Source of the DNA: Acidobacteriota bacterium
GTDB taxonomy: Bacteria > Acidobacteriota > Terriglobia > Acidiferrales > UBA7541
NCBI GenBank assembly: GCA_003131985.1
Contig: PKWH01000343.1
Location: 1,227-9,562 of the forward strand
Direction of reading: 5' to 3'
DNA length: 8,336 nt
The notes under the pieces are model-generated. The model worked only from the letters and a program-made list of their open reading frames with translations. It did not search any database and was not told the DNA's origin. Below are positions 1 through 4,946 of this stretch, piece after piece. Each line of letters opens with the position of its first letter. Within the stretch, counting starts at the first letter, position 1. The position numbers and the translations under genes are program-made.

Positions 1-531
1 AGCCTGTCTGGGAAGATCGAAACCACTGCCAACGTAGCCACCATTATCGTGGCAGTTTTGCTTTCGACGGTCTTGATTAAGCTATACGTGCTACCCAGTC
101 GAGCCGAGAGTAAGGCGCCAGTCGTATCTGCGCCTGAAGTGGTCCGAGGTCAGAGATTGGATGGCCGCCTCCTTGGAGTAGATTGGACGAAGAATCACCG
201 CACACTGGTACTGGCCATCTCCACGACGTGCCACTTCTGCAACGAAAGTGTACCGTTCTTCCGTACGCTGGGGCCGGCAGGTAAGGATGTGAAAATGTTA
301 GCCGTGCTACCTCAGCCAGCCACCGAAGCCCGGAAATACTTTAGCAACGCAGGGGTGCGCGTTGACGACGTAAGGCAAGTTCCGCTGAACACCTTGGGAA
401 TAAGGGAAACGCCAACGCTGCTTCTGGTTAACGACGCTGGCGTTGTGACGGAGGTTTGGGCGGGCAAGCTCGAGCCGAGTCAGGAGACTCAAGTGCTGGC
501 CACCCTGGAGAAGCCGGCGAGCGGGGGATAG
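1..531 (+). CDS. Membrane-anchored thioredoxin-like protein, 5' end outside window
   Basis: The frame is open from the first base, so the true start is probably upstream. The GTG at 49 would cut through a hydrophobic stretch (about visible residues 10-31, ANVATIIVAVLLSTVLIKLY) that looks like one N-terminal membrane anchor. After it comes a thioredoxin-like fold with a CxxC motif, Cys-His-Phe-Cys (first Cys codon at 229), a strand, and a cis-Pro-like ETPTLLLV segment near the C terminus, as in AhpC/TSA-TlpA-type proteins. The fold would face the periplasm and do thiol-disulfide exchange or redox signalling. The substrate cannot be read from the sequence. It precedes two genes for secreted proteins, which may need disulfide handling. 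The class is fairly sure; the exact family is not. Confidence 0.8.
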   Translation, partial: SLSGKIETTANVATIIVAVLLSTVLIKLYVLPSRAESKAPVVSAPEVVRGQRLDGRLLGVDWTKNHRTLVLAISTTCHFCNESVPFFRTLGPAGKDVKMLAVLPQPATEARKYFSNAGVRVDDVRQVPLNTLGIRETPTLLLVNDAGVVTEVWAGKLEPSQETQVLATLEKPASGG

Positions 532-578
532 GTCGGTCCAACAGAACACGGGACGACTGGAATTGAGGGAGGGCCGTC

Positions 579-1343
579 ATGTTAAATCAGAATTCAAGGC
601 TGGTCGCAGCAATTCTCACAGCGTTAGTGTGTTGGGCCGTCTTCTCGGGATGGGACGGTCGGCGGATTGCCGCCGCAGCTAACCCTTCGCAAGACATCGA
701 TAGGAGAGTATACATCTCCCCACAAACCAGCATGGACCCTGTGTCCATAGAAAAGATAACCGTAGGGGACCACTTGATTCACGCTGGAGTTAAGGCGGTA
801 GGATGGAGGGATGAGCAGTCCGGCACGCCGTTCCAAGCGAATGACGACTGGCTGAAAGATATGTCTATTGTGGTCAAGAACCGTACGGACAAGGTAATCG
901 TGTGGGCGGGCATCACCTTCTATTTTCCGGACACCGGCGACGGTCACTCAACACCTGTGACGATGCACAGCATAACGCTTGGCCAGATGCCGGAAATAGA
1001 CTCCTTCTCAAACCGCGGCCAGAAGTATCCGCCAGAGACCGATAAACAGCCCCTTTTTCTAGCACCGGGACAGACGCTTGTCATTCGGGTTGCAGACCAC
1101 GTCGATGCAATGCAGTCCTTCGTTGAAGAGAGGTTCGCGTGGTCGCAAGTAACGAGGGTTTGGATAGCACCATTTCGTTTCTTTTTCGCGGATGGGATGC
1201 GCTGGGACAATCTGAGTGGCTTCGGAGTTCCCGATCCGAATCACCCCGGCCAATTTACGAATATGGATCGCGGGAGGTACTTTCCTGGCAACCCATCGCA
1301 GAACTGGCCCCCGGCGGATGCGCCAGGCACTGCGCGATTCTAA
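579..1343 (+). CDS. Secreted protein of unknown function, 254 aa
   Basis: I do not recognise a named family. The ATG at 579 has a good ribosome-binding site (GGGAGGG, about 567-573). The N terminus is a signal peptide: a short basic start, a hydrophobic core (AAILTALVCWAVFSGW) and AAAANP near the likely cleavage site at about residue 35. The mature part is soluble, rich in Trp, Phe, Asp and Pro, and has beta-type segments (MSIVVKNRTDKVIVWAGITFYF and QTLVIRVADHV), which suggests a beta-sandwich-like exported domain. The C-terminal end is polar and Pro/Gly-rich. It lies 47 bp after the thioredoxin-like gene and 57 bp before the next gene, on the same strand, so the three may be one transcript. 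Proteins of this look are frequent as hypotheticals in Acidobacteriota; that is from memory. Confidence 0.75.
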   Translation: MLNQNSRLVAAILTALVCWAVFSGWDGRRIAAAANPSQDIDRRVYISPQTSMDPVSIEKITVGDHLIHAGVKAVGWRDEQSGTPFQANDDWLKDMSIVVKNRTDKVIVWAGITFYFPDTGDGHSTPVTMHSITLGQMPEIDSFSNRGQKYPPETDKQPLFLAPGQTLVIRVADHVDAMQSFVEERFAWSQVTRVWIAPFRFFFADGMRWDNLSGFGVPDPNHPGQFTNMDRGRYFPGNPSQNWPPADAPGTARF

Positions 1344-1400
1344 TTCCAGACCCGATGCGGCTTGGCATTCTCCCATGCACCACAGAGGAGGAAAGGCACC

Positions 1401-2303
1401 ATGAACAGGGCACTCACCAGCGTACTCCGGCTCGCCATGTTCGTCGGTACTCTCGTTATATTCGCCTCTATAAGCAAGGGGCCGGAAGCGCAAAACCCGT
1501 TCGGCCCGTGCCTGACGTTTGAGACGACTGAACCAGATTGCTCCTGCTGCAGCAGCCCGGGAGGCGCAAGGGGCGTCAACATCATCGTTGGTGGAGACAG
1601 CGTTGGTACACAAAGCTCCCAAGCTGTTAGTTGGTCCTGCGGGACTGCGCTCAAGGGCTGTGCTGTCGGTTGTTCCGACCCAAGCACCCTTGTAGCGGTT
1701 CCCAATCCTGCCTGCCCCACACCGACCGGCGGCGGTGGAGGCGGAGGGCTCCCTACATGCCCAGCGGGCCCAGTTGAGCCCAATCAGGACAACGGCTGCA
1801 ATCCTTCTCCCGTTATCATTGACGTGGGCGGCTCCGGGTTCCAACTGACGAGTGCAGCCGGTGGAGTCCGGTTTGACATTTCTGGCACGGGAACTCCGAT
1901 TCAGATGGGGTGGACGGCCGAAGGCGCAGCCAATGCATTCCTGGCCTTGCCGGGTGCGGACGGCCTCGTCGATAGCGGTAAGCAACTATTTGGTAACTTT
2001 ACTTCGCAGCCGCCTTCCAATAATCCAAACGGCTTTGCGGCACTTGCCGTCTACGATCTGCCGGCGAATGGCGGCAATGGTGATGGAATCATAGATTCCC
2101 GTGACGCCATTTACCCTGTGTTGCGTTTATGGATCGATGCAAACCATGACGGGATTTCGCAACCGGAAGAACTGCACACGCTTTCATCCCTGGGCGTCTG
2201 CAAGTTGCGAATAAACTGCAAGGCGGAAACATCAGCAGAAGAATACAGACGAAATCCACCCTCACTGCGTGGAGGCACTCTAATTAACCTACTCCGCTCA
2301 TAG
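1401..2303 (+). CDS. Secreted EF-hand-like Ca-binding protein, 3'-truncated at about 2198
   Basis: The start at 1401 is preferred over the ATG at 1362 because GAGGAGGAAAGG lies just upstream and a signal peptide (hydrophobic residues 9-24) follows directly. The protein has a Cys-rich segment (Cys 37, 47, 49, 50, 80, 87, 91, 105, 120, 133) and a poly-Gly linker (about 110-116). Next is a domain like the Ca-binding region of RTX-type exoproteins: IIDVGGSGFQLT, GVRFDISGTGTPIQMGW, a LFGN motif and two Asp-rich loops (GNGDGIID near 226-232 and DANHDGISQPEE at 246-257), ending LHTLSSLGV at residue 266. From residue 267 (codon at 2199) family resemblance stops: the DNA is the antisense of a merR fragment, and the last 34 residues are junk. 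The domain normally continues, so this is a broken gene. Confidence 0.75.
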   Translation: MNRALTSVLRLAMFVGTLVIFASISKGPEAQNPFGPCLTFETTEPDCSCCSSPGGARGVNIIVGGDSVGTQSSQAVSWSCGTALKGCAVGCSDPSTLVAVPNPACPTPTGGGGGGGLPTCPAGPVEPNQDNGCNPSPVIIDVGGSGFQLTSAAGGVRFDISGTGTPIQMGWTAEGAANAFLALPGADGLVDSGKQLFGNFTSQPPSNNPNGFAALAVYDLPANGGNGDGIIDSRDAIYPVLRLWIDANHDGISQPEELHTLSSLGVCKLRINCKAETSAEEYRRNPPSLRGGTLINLLRS

Positions 2304-2383
2304 AAGCGAATGGAGTCGATACTTAGGCCTGTTTGTCGGGAAATCTGACCGATTTGCATCGACCCTACTTGGTTGTCATGCAT
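2199..2383 (-). pseudogene. MerR-family metal regulator, N-terminal fragment
   Basis: The minus-strand frame from 2383 encodes the MerR winged-helix DNA-binding domain: MQIGQISRQTGLSIDSIRFYER, then GGFRLYSSADVSALQFIRNLQ. Family resemblance ends at Gln62 (2200-2198). The frame then runs on into the antisense of the Ca-binding gene as far as 2111, without the family's dimerisation helix or metal-binding Cys. Normal length is about 130-150 residues, so roughly half is lost. The likely start is the second Met (codon 2359-2357), since family members begin MxIGxLA and the promoter at about 2394-2425 predicts a transcript start near 2387, almost on the first ATG. The fragment may still bind DNA weakly but should not sense metal. 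The ZntR/MerR/PbrR branch is inferred from the operator. Confidence 0.85.
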
Positions 2384-2393
2384 CGCACCTTCA

Positions 2394-2425
2394 AGCGTAC
2401 ACCCTGGAGTCTAGTCTAGGGTCAA
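2394..2425 (-). promoter_or_regulatory. MerR-type promoter/operator facing merR
   Basis: On the minus strand a -35 box TTGACC (2425-2420) is followed by a 19-bp spacer and GTACGC, or a 20-bp spacer and TACGCT (2399-2394). The overlong spacer is filled by a 22-bp dyad (2401-2422; outer arms ACCCT and AGGGT, 8 of 11 pairs complementary). An over-wide spacer carrying a dyad is the hallmark of MerR-activated promoters, and the right half (GACTCCAG, then GTGTA after it) closely resembles the E. coli zntA operator as I remember it. Transcription runs left, into the merR fragment and the junction. Confidence 0.7.
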
Positions 2426-2465
2426 GTGCAATCTACGGAACAGAACGAGGGCCAGTGCTACACAC

Positions 2466-2494
2466 TTGACTCGGGCACTCTAGGCGCTTACATT
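2466..2494 (+). promoter_or_regulatory. Sigma70-type promoter of the metal cluster
   Basis: TTGACT (2466-2471), a 17-bp spacer and TACATT (2489-2494) predict a transcript start at about 2501, on or next to the ATG at 2502. No ribosome-binding site is visible before that ATG and an in-frame stop (TAG, 2481) lies upstream, so the first gene may be translated from a leaderless mRNA. Its -35 lies in the octamer CACTTGAC (2463-2470), which is repeated in inverted orientation (2421-2428) at the -35 of the merR promoter. Confidence 0.6.
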
Positions 2495-2501
2495 CAATGC
2501 G

Positions 2502-2855
2502 ATGCGTTTTTCCAAGGCCATTCTAGTTTTGTTCATTGCTGTCGCTGTAATGGTCTATGCGTTTGACTGTCCGGCTATGACTACGCCCGACGAGGCGATG
2601 CAATGCTGCAATTCGATGCCTTGCTCGCCGCACGGGCATCAGGGGCAGGATTGCTGCACGACGATGCCGTCGATGCATGCTCCTTTTGTGAAGTCCGCTT
2701 CGGTTCACAGCGTCAAGCCGCTTGGTTTTCAATTAGCAGTTCTGGCATCGGGCCAGGACTTCGTTAACTCGGATTCGTTCATCGGCCGGGTTGCAATTCA
2801 TTCGCATGCTCCGCCGGACAACCACGCCTTCGATTTGACGCCGCTTCGGATTTAG
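2502..2855 (+). CDS. Small secreted Cys/His/Met-rich protein, probable metal binder, 117 aa
   Basis: A signal peptide-like N terminus (basic MRFSK, then hydrophobic residues 7-21) leads into a compact metal-ligand cluster: Cys23, Cys35-36, Cys41, Cys51-52, with His44, His46, His59 and several Met (26, 33, 39, 55, 58). CC-x4-C and CC pairs with interspersed His and Met look like a soft-metal (Cu, Hg or Zn) binding segment. The C-terminal half holds a His-containing tail (HSHAPPDNH). No catalytic motif is seen and I cannot name a family. It is the first gene after the divergent merR promoter region and precedes the outer-membrane gene by 77 bp, so a role as periplasmic metal buffer is inferred. 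If exported, the paired Cys need either metal or a reductant such as the TlpA-like protein downstream. Confidence 0.75.
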   Translation: MRFSKAILVLFIAVAVMVYAFDCPAMTTPDEAMQCCNSMPCSPHGHQGQDCCTTMPSMHAPFVKSASVHSVKPLGFQLAVLASGQDFVNSDSFIGRVAIHSHAPPDNHAFDLTPLRI

Positions 2856-2858
2856 TCT

Positions 2859-2926
2859 CCTTCCAATGGTTTTACCGCACGGACAAGTGTGCCTCGGTTC
2901 GCACACAACCATTTGCCATTGGAAGG
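2859..2926 (+). promoter_or_regulatory. Leader hairpin hiding the ribosome-binding site of the next gene
   Basis: A perfect 11-bp inverted repeat, CCTTCCAATGG (2859-2869) and CCATTGGAAGG (2916-2926), would pair in RNA and bury the Shine-Dalgarno GGAAGG (2921-2926). A nested 6-bp stem (GTGTGC 2887-2892 with GCACAC 2901-2906) lies inside. An alternative 7-bp pairing, AATGGTT (2865-2871) with AACCATT (2907-2913), excludes the long stem and leaves the ribosome-binding site free. The left arm starts 4 bases after the upstream stop codon, so a terminating ribosome would open it. Confidence 0.6.
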
Positions 2927-2932
2927 TAAATC

Positions 2933-3877
2933 GTGAGATCGCAAGCGAAGTTATACGCACTCTTGTCAATTATGTTCCTGCTGTGTGCTTCACAGGCGTG
3001 CGCGCAGGGTCCAGCCCCTGAAACTGCTCCGCCGCTTTTTCCCGGCGGTGCGCTCATCTCGTACAACTCGATCCTCACAACTCGCGGCTTGATGCCGGAA
3101 CAGTCGGAGGCTGTTCCTGCTACTGCGCGACCGACGTTCTCGCACGAAGGCGATGTTAATTTCACTTGGGGGTTCTACCGTAATTTTGATTTGACGATTC
3201 TCGTTCCGATCGTCACGAATCACTTTGGCGACACAGGCGAACCGACCGTCGGCGGAACGGGGCTTGGCGATGCGCTGGTGCTCGTGAAGTACCGCTTCTA
3301 TCGGCGAGATTCACAACGCGGAACTACGCAGGCATCGGTCACATTTGGGCCGAAAGTTCCGACTGGGCGGACAAACCTGTCCGATGCGAATGGAAGCGTG
3401 CTGCCTGCTAGTTTGCAGCCCGGCTCGGGCTCTACAGATTTCTTCCTGGCTGCGAATTGGACGTACACGGGACTTTTCAACCTACGGCGTCTGGTGGCTG
3501 ACGAGGATTTTCATTCACTCCTGCGCACACGGGGGACGCAGGCGACTCGACTCGGCAGCGCATTCGAATCACGTTTTTGGCTGTCTTATCGGCCGTATGA
3601 AGCGAAAGATGCCACTCGCGAATGGTTTATCGGCCCCGCGCTCACATGGCAGCATTCACAGAACGACCAAATTGCCGGACTGACACAACATGGAAGCGGC
3701 GGTGACGTGTTACTCGCGGGGGTAACGACTTATGCGGGAGTTCGTCCCGGGATGCATCTTTGGCTGGGGATGGATTGGGACGTTGCGCATTCGAACGGCG
3801 CAACGTTCGTGCCTATTCGCCGACACGTCAGTTTCGGAATCACGCAGCAGTTTAGATTTCATCTCTTGGGTAAATAA
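2933..3877 (+). CDS. Outer-membrane beta-barrel protein, MetA-pathway/transporter-like, 314 aa
   Basis: The GTG start at 2933 has GGAAGG six bases upstream, and translation gives a clear signal peptide (MRSQAKLYALLSIMFLLCASQACAQ, cleavage after about residue 25). The mature protein alternates hydrophobic and polar residues in many short strands separated by Gly/Asn/Asp turns (EGDVNFTWGFYRNFDLTILVPIV, GLGDALVLVKYRFYRR, SVTFGPKVPTG, SFGITQQFRFHL). This pattern fits an outer-membrane barrel of the kind annotated as MetA-pathway of phenol degradation or putative transporter. The name reflects a historical family label; nothing here points to phenol. Placed between a Cys-rich secreted protein and a MerP-like protein, it could be an outer-membrane pore or surface component of metal handling. 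It ends 13 bp before the HMA gene, whose ribosome-binding site follows at once. Confidence 0.75.
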   Translation: MRSQAKLYALLSIMFLLCASQACAQGPAPETAPPLFPGGALISYNSILTTRGLMPEQSEAVPATARPTFSHEGDVNFTWGFYRNFDLTILVPIVTNHFGDTGEPTVGGTGLGDALVLVKYRFYRRDSQRGTTQASVTFGPKVPTGRTNLSDANGSVLPASLQPGSGSTDFFLAANWTYTGLFNLRRLVADEDFHSLLRTRGTQATRLGSAFESRFWLSYRPYEAKDATREWFIGPALTWQHSQNDQIAGLTQHGSGGDVLLAGVTTYAGVRPGMHLWLGMDWDVAHSNGATFVPIRRHVSFGITQQFRFHLLGK

Positions 3878-3880
3878 AAT

Positions 3881-3887
3881 AAGGAGG
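3881..3887 (+). promoter_or_regulatory. Strong ribosome-binding site of the selenoprotein gene
   Basis: AAGGAGG ends three bases before the ATG at 3891. It is among the best ribosome-binding sites in the window, and fixes the start of a frame that would end after 35 codons if TGA were a stop. Such a strong site for a bare signal peptide would make little sense, which supports readthrough. Confidence 0.75.
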
Positions 3888-3890
3888 ACC

Positions 3891-4415
3891 ATGGACACAC
3901 GAAAGTTTGCGTTACTCGTTCTATTGGGTTCAATTCTGTCGCCGGTGACGCACGCGCAGATCAAGCATATCGAAATGCGCGTGGAAGGGATGACTTGAAA
4001 CTTTTGAGCATACGGGGTGAAACAACACCTCGGACGCCAGTCTGGCGTTCAAAACGTGGAAGTAAGTTTGATTGATGGAAAAGTTCAAGTGACGCCGAAA
4101 GAAGACGGGCAGATCGATCCCGTGCAACTGCTGAAGGCGACATACGACAGTGGCGTAACCGCTGCGGAGATGGACGTCATCGCACGCGGGAAAATCGTTA
4201 AGGGCACTTCGGGCGACCTGGCCTTACAGGTGGAACCGAACCGGTCTTTTACGTTCGAGCCGAATGAGCTGTCGAAATCGCTTGAATCGCTTGCTGGTAC
4301 CCAAACGTTCGTTACCGTTCGGGGCCAGTTGTACAAAAAGCCTGCCGGGAAAAAGAAAGCGGACTTTTCCGTGCCGCTGAAGCTGCTGATCCTGGAAGTG
4401 CAAAAGAAGGAATAA
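3891..4415 (+). CDS. MerP-like heavy-metal-associated (HMA) selenoprotein with a UxxU motif, 174 aa
   Basis: One frame runs from ATG 3891 to TAA 4413, broken only by TGA at 3996-3998 and 4005-4007. With both read as selenocysteine (U36, U39) the product has a signal peptide (1-22, ending THA), then an HMA ferredoxin-like domain (about 23-90): IEMRVEGMT-UNFU-AYGVKQHL, followed by SGVQNVEVSLIDGKVQV. The family motif is GMTCxxC, often CxFCAYG, with both Cys binding the metal, so both TGA sit exactly on metal ligands. A C-terminal domain (about 95-174), beta-rich and without Cys, may be OB-like and is not recognised. The protein would act in the periplasm, binding Hg, Cu or a similar soft ion. 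Hairpins suited to a SECIS follow. The stop touches the ATG of tlpA. A standard gene caller would split this into a 35-codon peptide and a GTG-start fragment at 4017. Decoding needs selA, selB, selC and selD elsewhere in the genome. Confidence 0.85.
4013..4050 (+). promoter_or_regulatory. Candidate bacterial SECIS: tandem hairpins after the UGA codons
   Basis: Two stems follow the second TGA within the coding region. The first, CGGGGTG (4013-4019) with CACCTCG (4026-4032), has one G-T pair and a 6-base loop AAACAA. The second, GGACGCCA (4032-4039) with TGGCGTTC (4043-4050), is 8 bp with loop GTC; the loop G is 33 bases past the second TGA, within the 16-37 base range used in bacterial SECIS models, and the apex CAGTCTGG resembles the fdhF apex CAGGTCTGC. 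The two share G4032, so cannot both form fully. No bulged U is obvious, so the assignment is tentative. Confidence 0.5.
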
Positions 4416-4946
4416 ATGAAGAGAAAACGATTTTTTTTCCTGACTCTCGCTGCGATTGGGCTTGCCGGATGCAATCAATATTCGGCAAGTCCCGCTCGGC
4501 CGAAAGAAGTCGCAATTCCGGCAGGCGAGATAGGTTCACGGTTGCCGGATTTCTCCGTGAAGGATTTGCAGGGACGCGAGATTTCTTCAGCCGACCTTCG
4601 CGGCAAGGTGGTGCTAGTTGATTTTTGGGCGACGTGGTGCCAGCCGTGCAAGAAAGAGATGCCGGGCTATCAGAAACTGCTGGACCGTTATGGCTCCGAG
4701 GGATTCGCGGTCGTCGGATTAAAATTCGACACGATGGCGGACACGGAAGACCCGGTCTTATTCGCGAAGAAAATCGGAGTCCGTTATCCGCTGGCGGTTG
4801 TATCAGATGACCTGAAGCAGAAGTTTGGCGGTATTGAAGGATTGCCGACAACGATGCTTTATGATCGCCGAGGAATACTGCGGAAGAAAATCATTGGCTT
4901 TGAGTATACGAGTGTAGTCGAGTCGGAATTGAAGTCACTTCTCTGA
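4416..4946 (+). CDS. TlpA/ResA-like thioredoxin lipoprotein, 176 aa
   Basis: The N terminus has a lipoprotein signal (MKRKRFFFLTLAAIGLAGC, lipobox LAGC, lipidated Cys19), then a flexible linker and a thioredoxin-like domain from about residue 40: RLPDFSVKDLQG, LVDFWATWCQPCKKEMP (active-site Cys75 and Cys78) and cis-Pro144 in GLPTTMLYD. This is a periplasm-facing, membrane-tethered thiol-disulfide reductant of the TlpA/ResA type. Its ATG is the base after the TAA of the HMA selenoprotein, with the ribosome-binding site (AAGGA, 4407-4411) inside that gene, so its translation is likely coupled to full readthrough of both UGA codons. That arrangement suggests its client is the UxxU motif, or the Cys-rich protein encoded upstream. 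Its 3' end overlaps the convergent aquaporin gene by 12 bp. Confidence 0.88.
   Translation: MKRKRFFFLTLAAIGLAGCNQYSASPARPKEVAIPAGEIGSRLPDFSVKDLQGREISSADLRGKVVLVDFWATWCQPCKKEMPGYQKLLDRYGSEGFAVVGLKFDTMADTEDPVLFAKKIGVRYPLAVVSDDLKQKFGGIEGLPTTMLYDRRGILRKKIIGFEYTSVVESELKSLL

Noticed and set aside
1362..1400. Earlier ATG at 1362 for the Ca-binding protein
   Set aside because: The 13 added residues are polar and would block the signal peptide; the ribosome-binding site fits the ATG at 1401.
1059..1985. Long minus-strand open frame (308 codons)
   Set aside because: It lies antisense to two genes with clear starts and signal peptides. Its translation is Arg-, Ala- and Cys-rich without any recognisable domain.
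3996..4007. Pseudogene with two nonsense mutations instead of selenocysteine
   Set aside because: Two random nonsense changes at exactly the two ligand Cys, both to TGA, with no frameshift or other stop in the other 172 codons, is improbable. The strong ribosome-binding site and the abutting tlpA start also argue for a working gene.
4017..4415. Separate gene starting at the GTG at 4017
   Set aside because: It is in the same frame as the upstream signal peptide and HMA strand, lacks a proper ribosome-binding site, and would begin inside the HMA helix without the metal motif.
3891..4946. UGA reassigned to Trp or Gly genome-wide
   Set aside because: TGA is the natural stop of tlpA, aqp, arsC and arsM, at positions that fit family lengths, and Trp is encoded by TGG throughout.
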